Assembly: GCA_029261595.1 (NCBI GenBank)
Contig: JAJDAZ010000029.1
Coordinates: 1 to 38,075 of the forward strand
Source of the DNA: Nitrospinaceae bacterium
Lineage (GTDB): Bacteria; Nitrospinota; Nitrospinia; Nitrospinales; VA-1
DNA length: 38,075 nt
Direction: 5' to 3'
Within the stretch, counting starts at the first letter, position 1. Every line of letters begins with the position of its first letter. Of this stretch, positions 34,465 to 38,075 are shown piece after piece. Below the pieces are notes generated by a model, which was given only the letters and a program-made list of their open reading frames with translations, was not told where the DNA came from and ran no database searches. A program made the position numbers and the translations under genes.

Positions 34465-35142
34465 TTATCCTCCCACCGTTGGAGTTACCGGAACGGGATC
34501 GATTGAAAATTCCAGCACCGTGGCAAAGCCAAGAGCTGTCAAGGCGAGACCCACCATCGCAAAAACGATACTGGCGTTGCGTTGCGCGTTGCGCCCTATA
34601 ATAATTCCCCAGGAAACGCAGAACCCCCACAATCCGTTGGCAAAATGAAAGGTCGCGGAGGAGATGCCAATCAGGTAAATGATTCTACCGGTCCAGGTCT
34701 GAAATTCAGCATTCAAAACATCCATCAAAAACGGCGCCGCCAGGAATTGGTGTTTGCCGTAAAACAGTTTGGGCGCGACCGTGGTTCCCATATGGTAGAT
34801 CAGGAAAGCAAAAACGATGACGCCGGTGATTCTTTGCAGAGTGTACAGCCAGTTTCGGGCATAGCCGTAATGGCGGACGTTGCGCTTGCCAGAAAAATAA
34901 ATGTAAAACCCCATCATGGAATGGAGCAATAAGGGAGCATATATGAAGGCAACTTCGATCCCGAATAAAAAGGGCAGGTTGTTTATCAGGTCGATGCTCA
35001 ACTGATATTGCAGGGGACCGACGGTTCTGAGGGAATTGATGCCGATGTGAAATGCCAGGAAAACGCCGATGGGAACCAGGCCCATCAGGGAATTGACCTT
35101 GAGGAGGAAAAAATGCGCCTGGTCCTGGGTGATTTTAGCCAT
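34465..35142 (-). CDS. sdhC: Succinate dehydrogenase/fumarate reductase cytochrome b subunit (five-helix type)
   Basis: The 225-residue integral membrane protein has five predicted helices (about 15-33, 55-80, 100-125, 148-172, 188-210). Conserved His residues (about 27, 69, 117, 165) suit two hemes b. This is the single-subunit anchor of type B complexes, with no SdhD. It heads the CAB operon. Type B complexes use menaquinone or fumarate reduction in several lineages; direction here is unknown. Confidence 0.88.
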   Translation of the reverse strand: MAKITQDQAHFFLLKVNSLMGLVPIGVFLAFHIGINSLRTVGPLQYQLSIDLINNLPFLFGIEVAFIYAPLLLHSMMGFYIYFSGKRNVRHYGYARNWLYTLQRITGVIVFAFLIYHMGTTVAPKLFYGKHQFLAAPFLMDVLNAEFQTWTGRIIYLIGISSATFHFANGLWGFCVSWGIIIGRNAQRNASIVFAMVGLALTALGFATVLEFSIDPVPVTPTVGG

Positions 35143-35271
35143 AAATGATGAGCGGAAAAAGATAGCTACAGCGGTTCATTTCTGATGACTTTTAAATTGC
35201 CCGAAGTTTCTCAAGCCGGGTTAGTTTGGAGCAAAGTATCCGACAAGGCAAGAATTTTCGATAAGAAACAG

Positions 35272-35294
35272 GAGCTTGGAATTCGCGCAAGCTC
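35272..35294. repeat. Hairpin GAGCTTG/CAAGCTC downstream of zinc-ribbon gene
   Basis: The 7-bp perfect stem (35272-35278 with 35288-35294) has a 9-base loop and overlaps a competing TCGCG/CGCGA stem. No T-run follows on the minus strand. It could be a weak terminator before sdhC. Confidence 0.35.
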
Positions 35295-35310
35295 GCGACG
35301 ATCCCTCGAA

Positions 35311-35586
35311 TTAGAAATCGTATTCTAAAATAGGCCGGTCTTTAGAACCGGAGTCAATAGGCTTGTCTTTGGGTACGATTTTCAGATTTTCAGGCGATTG
35401 AACAAAAAAATCGACAAACCCGCACTTCCCGCATACTCTCGGTTGCAGGGGAATTTTCTTTTCGACGCCGTGGTCTTTCCGCACAACCATTATCAACTCA
35501 AGGTCCCTGCTGGTTCGTAAACCGATTTCACCTTTCACGATGCTTTGCTCACCGCACTTGGCGCAAGCGTATGGAGTGCTGGACAT
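35311..35586 (-). CDS. Small two-CxxC zinc-ribbon protein
   Basis: The 91-residue protein (start at the ATG preceded by GAGGGGGG; an in-frame TTG five codons earlier is possible) has Cys-A-K-Cys (about 8-11) and Cys-G-K-Cys (about 52-55). The spacing fits one Zn ribbon. A basic strand region lies between them, and the C-terminal 30 residues are polar. No function is recognised; nucleic-acid or protein binding is the usual role of such folds. It lies 134 bp downstream of the HU-like gene. Confidence 0.65.
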   Translation of the reverse strand: MSSTPYACAKCGEQSIVKGEIGLRTSRDLELIMVVRKDHGVEKKIPLQPRVCGKCGFVDFFVQSPENLKIVPKDKPIDSGSKDRPILEYDF

Positions 35587-35649
35587 GGTGACCCCCCTCA
35601 AGTTGGAATTTTGCGGGATTTTTGTGACTGGATTTATGTAAAATGAAGG

Positions 35650-35706
35650 AAAATAAAACGCCCCCCTCGACTTTCGCTGGATTATAGCATAAGTCGAGGA
35701 AGGCGT
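35650..35706 (-). terminator. Long rho-independent terminator of the HU/IHF gene with promoter-like loop
   Basis: On the minus strand ACGCC-TT-CCTCGACTT pairs with AAGTCGAGG-GG-GGCGT: a 16-bp stem with two T-G pairs, followed by TTTTATTTT. The 17-base loop contains TGCTATAAT (35681-35689, minus), an extended -10. It ends HU transcription 14 bp after the stop and may start that of the zinc-ribbon gene. Confidence 0.8.
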
Positions 35707-35719
35707 GTTCGGTGGGGTT

Positions 35720-36085
35720 TTATTTAACGGTTTGGGAAACTCCGTGAACCGAGTTGAAGTTCTGTCGTTCTTCTTTTTTACGCCTTGGTTGCAGGATCAT
35801 ATCTTCAGAGTCATTATTGATCAATTCCCGCAATTCCTTGCCCGCATGGAAGACCGGTTTTTTCCGAAGCGGCAAATAGAGAGGCTCTCCGGTAATTGGT
35901 TTTTTGGCCACCCTGGCTTTGTGCTCGTTGATGCGGAAGGAGCCGAAACCCTGAACAACAACTCGACCCTCTTTTTCGAGATTGAACATGATCGTGTCCA
36001 GAATAGCCGTCAGGTATTTATCCGCTTCTTTTTTCGAGACATTCATTCTTAAAGATAGTTTTGTGGTTAAATCGGATCGAGTCAT
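35720..36085 (-). CDS. HU/IHF-family DNA-binding protein with basic C-terminal tail
   Basis: The 121-residue protein has an HU/IHF core (about 1-92) with the GFGSF motif, and PITGEPLYLPLRKKPVFHAGK on the DNA-binding arm. The tail of about 28 residues (RRKKEERQ...) exceeds the usual 90-100. It would bend or compact DNA. The TTG six codons upstream is not used: AGGGGAAGG lies 6 bases before the ATG at 36085. It is monocistronic because of the strong terminator. An IHF-like beta-type is possible, but the partner is not visible. Confidence 0.88.
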   Translation of the reverse strand: MTRSDLTTKLSLRMNVSKKEADKYLTAILDTIMFNLEKEGRVVVQGFGSFRINEHKARVAKKPITGEPLYLPLRKKPVFHAGKELRELINNDSEDMILQPRRKKEERQNFNSVHGVSQTVK

Positions 36086-36103
36086 TGTCTGCCTTCCCCT
36101 CAA

Positions 36104-36477
36104 ATTAGGATATTTTTTGATTGTGACAAATTAAGGGAGCAAAAATCAGGCCAAAATGAAAATAATCATGTAAATGTATATATTTCAAAATGTTAATTGA
36201 TTTTTGATAACATCCGAACCTTCAACATGTTTCTGTATTTTGTTAACTGGTGTAAACAAAAGTATACAATTTTTGGGAAATTTAGGCCGGAGTGTGATAT
36301 TTAGGGTTTTTCAAGGATTTAGGCGAAAACGGCATTCTGCTGGGAAAATTATGGTTTTTTTGAGGCACAAAAACCCGCTATATTCTGAAATCAATATTCC
36401 CCTTGATCGGGGTATTGAAGTCGATTGCGAGATTGTTGGAATTTTTTAATCAACTACTCAATAAACACTATTGGAAA
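36104..36477. other. 374-bp intergenic region (divergent promoters)
   Basis: AT-rich DNA separates the HU-like gene (minus) and the dehydrogenase gene (plus). It contains a hairpin, CAATA-t-CCCC/GGGG-TATTG (36392-36417), near the right gene. The region must contain both promoters, but I see no clear consensus pair. Confidence 0.4.
36392..36417 (+). promoter_or_regulatory. Hairpin upstream of dehydrogenase gene
   Basis: CAATAtTCCCC-TTGATC-GGGGTATTG: a 9-bp stem with a one-base bulge, about 60 bp before the start codon. No T-run follows. It may be a leader structure or a site on the DNA. Confidence 0.3.
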
Positions 36478-37422
36478 ATGATAAATAATTTGCTGGTTTA
36501 CCTCACCCATCCTCATGTGGAACCCTGGAACTTCAAACCAGAGCATCAGGAAATTATGGAAGCGGAGGTTCCCGGTCTTAAAGTGACCGTTTGTTATAAT
36601 TCTGGAGAGTTTCGGGAACGTCTACCCAATGCTGAGGCGGTAGCGGTCTGGTATTTTAAGAAAGAGTGGCTGGACAGTGCCCCTCAGTTGAAACTGATCG
36701 CCACCCCGGCGGCAGGCACCGACTGGATCGAGGTCCCGGCCAGCGATAATTTGAAGATATCCCACGGAGGGTTTCACGGCTGGATGATCGCCGAATCGGT
36801 GGCGGGAGCCCTATTTTATTTCTGCAAGGCGTTTGCTCTTTCCTCTGCCATGCAAACCCAGGTGAAGTGGGCCAGGATAAAAATCTCCGACAAGATCACA
36901 TCTCTGTATGGAGCCAGAGTCACCATCCTGGGGTTTGGCAGAATCGGGACCATCATCGGCCAGGCGCTGAAACCGTTTGGTTGCACGCTCACCGGCGTGA
37001 AACGGGTCGCCGCAGAACCGCCGGAGTATTTTTCCAAAGAGGATAGGGTGGTGACGGTGGATCATCTCCTGGAAGTTCTGAAGACCACCGACCATCTTAT
37101 TTTGGTGTTGCCCGGCGGAAACACTACCCAGGGCATCCTCACGCGGGAGCATTTTGAAATTCTGCCTGCATCAAGCATTATCTATAACGTCGGGCGGGGC
37201 AATGTCTATAAAGAGGAAGATCTGGTGGACGCGTTGACCAACGGAGAAATCGCCGGAGCCTATCTCGATGTGTTCGACCAAGAACCTCTCAAAGAAGAAT
37301 CCCCCTTATGGAGCATGGACAATGTCCTCATCCAGCCGCATGTATCTGCCGCGTCGCCGCAGTACCTGGAATTATTTGTCCGTGAACTGGCGGGAAGGAT
37401 AAATAGTGGGGAGTTGGGATAG
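36478..37422 (+). CDS. D-isomer-specific 2-hydroxyacid dehydrogenase
   Basis: The 314-residue protein (start at the ATG at 36478; the 25 codons before it in frame are leader-like and begin with TTG) has a substrate domain and an NAD domain. The NAD motif is ILGFGRIGTIIGQ. The catalytic groups are Arg in NVGRG, Glu in DVFDQEPL and His in IQPHVSAAS. It oxidises or reduces a D-2-hydroxyacid, possibly glyoxylate or hydroxypyruvate type; the actual substrate is unclear. It may be co-transcribed with the UDG-type gene 23 bp downstream. Confidence 0.88.
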   Translation: MINNLLVYLTHPHVEPWNFKPEHQEIMEAEVPGLKVTVCYNSGEFRERLPNAEAVAVWYFKKEWLDSAPQLKLIATPAAGTDWIEVPASDNLKISHGGFHGWMIAESVAGALFYFCKAFALSSAMQTQVKWARIKISDKITSLYGARVTILGFGRIGTIIGQALKPFGCTLTGVKRVAAEPPEYFSKEDRVVTVDHLLEVLKTTDHLILVLPGGNTTQGILTREHFEILPASSIIYNVGRGNVYKEEDLVDALTNGEIAGAYLDVFDQEPLKEESPLWSMDNVLIQPHVSAASPQYLELFVRELAGRINSGELG

Positions 37423-37445
37423 ATTTTTTTTAGACTCTTGATCCT

Positions 37446-38039
37446 ATGAAAAGCCATTTTAAAATTCTGCTTGATGAAGTCAGGGATTGCCGATTATGTG
37501 AGGAGCATCTTCCGTTGGGCCCGAGGCCGGTGGTTCAGGCCGATTCGAAAGCGAGAATCCTCATCGTGGGGCAGGCGCCGGGGCGCAAGGTGCACGAAAC
37601 GGGAATTCCGTTCAATGATCCCAGCGGCGACCGGTTGCGCGATTGGATGGGAATCGATAAGGATATTTTCTACGATGCCGCGCAAATCGCTCTTCTTCCG
37701 ATGGGGTTTTGTTATCCGGGGACGGGGAAATCGGGCGATCTGCCGCCCAGGCCCGAATGCGCCGAAGCCTGGCGCGAAAAACTCCTGGCGGGTCTGCCCA
37801 AAATTCAACTGACTCTGGTGATCGGGCAATATGCCCATCGCTATCATCTTGCCGGAAGGCAGTTAAAAACCCTGACGGAAACCGTTAAAGCCTGGAAGGA
37901 TTTTTCAGGAGAAGGATTGATCCCATTGCCTCACCCCAGCCCGCGCAACAATATCTGGCTGAAAAAAAATGAATGGTTTGAAAAAGATGTACTGCCTGCC
38001 TTAAAGTCTCAAGTGAAAAAATTGATCAAGAAGAGGTAG
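37446..38039 (+). CDS. Uracil-DNA glycosylase superfamily protein (second, divergent)
   Basis: The 197-residue protein has the UDG-superfamily layout with putative Fe-S cysteines Cys15, 18, 89 and 105. GQAPGRKVHETGIPFNDPSG stands in the motif 1 region and HPSPRN at 163-168. It differs from the classic family by lacking the usual catalytic acid pattern, so enzyme activity may be altered. It is clearly not a copy of the first UDG-type gene at 27208. Start at 37446; no strong Shine-Dalgarno site. Confidence 0.78.
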   Translation: MKSHFKILLDEVRDCRLCEEHLPLGPRPVVQADSKARILIVGQAPGRKVHETGIPFNDPSGDRLRDWMGIDKDIFYDAAQIALLPMGFCYPGTGKSGDLPPRPECAEAWREKLLAGLPKIQLTLVIGQYAHRYHLAGRQLKTLTETVKAWKDFSGEGLIPLPHPSPRNNIWLKKNEWFEKDVLPALKSQVKKLIKKR

Positions 38040-38075
38040 CGGCGTTCGCAAGCAAAACTTTTGCCGCGATTTTGG
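38040..38075. other. Right edge, no feature
   Basis: Only 36 bases remain after the last stop; nothing can be called. Confidence 0.5.

Overview
The window is an ordinary-looking bacterial chromosome segment of about 50-55% GC with two small accessory patches. KdsA (LPS Kdo synthesis), a MacA-type periplasmic adaptor and several exported or membrane proteins point to a Gram-negative (diderm) host. A squalene-synthase-like enzyme, a divergent IspH, a five-helix type succinate dehydrogenase/fumarate reductase and a CstA transporter occur together, which fits Nitrospinota or a deltaproteobacterium-like lineage. That assignment is inference from gene content only. I found no rRNA, tRNA or CRISPR.

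Layout, left to right. 1-130: tail of an IS200/IS605-type transposase with its right-end hairpins. 267-800: ppa. 958-2953: a low-GC hybrid histidine kinase bracketed by two identical 62-bp direct repeats that look like left ends of an IS30-family element. 2954-3503: gene remnant and a strong hairpin. 3504-4457: secreted Kelch propeller protein. 5000-5200: cold-shock protein. 5331-6625 (minus): pseudo-receiver protein translationally coupled to kdsA. 6809-10633 (plus): NfeD-type protease, alpha/beta hydrolase, proB, YkgJ-type Cys-cluster protein.

10658-15701 is the most interesting block. A PAS/AAA+/Fis sigma-54 activator is divergent from five genes: VOC, pirin, NmrA-like, DoxX, and an MhqN-like nitroreductase. 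A good -24/-12 promoter match lies in the intergenic region. The gene set resembles the Bacillus mhqNOP quinone/electrophile detoxification genes, but with sigma-54 control in place of a MarR-type repressor. This is inference.

15768-19866 holds purA (with a clear sigma-70 promoter), cstA and an Nfu-type Fe-S carrier. 19867-20263 is a gene-free block of hairpin repeats, one of which recurs inverted after the operon at 20264-24683. That operon encodes a MacA-like adaptor, an ABC ATPase and two separate FtsX-type permeases. 24847-31550 (minus) is a run of small membrane proteins, an aldo/keto reductase, a family-4-like uracil-DNA glycosylase, a 40-residue membrane protein, a DUF1566 protein, a squalene-synthase-like enzyme and IspH. 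31763-35142 (minus) is sdhCAB/frdCAB. 35311-36085 (minus) holds a zinc-ribbon protein and an HU/IHF protein separated by a long terminator with a promoter-like -10 in its loop. 36478-38039 (plus) encodes a D-2-hydroxyacid dehydrogenase and a second UDG-superfamily protein.
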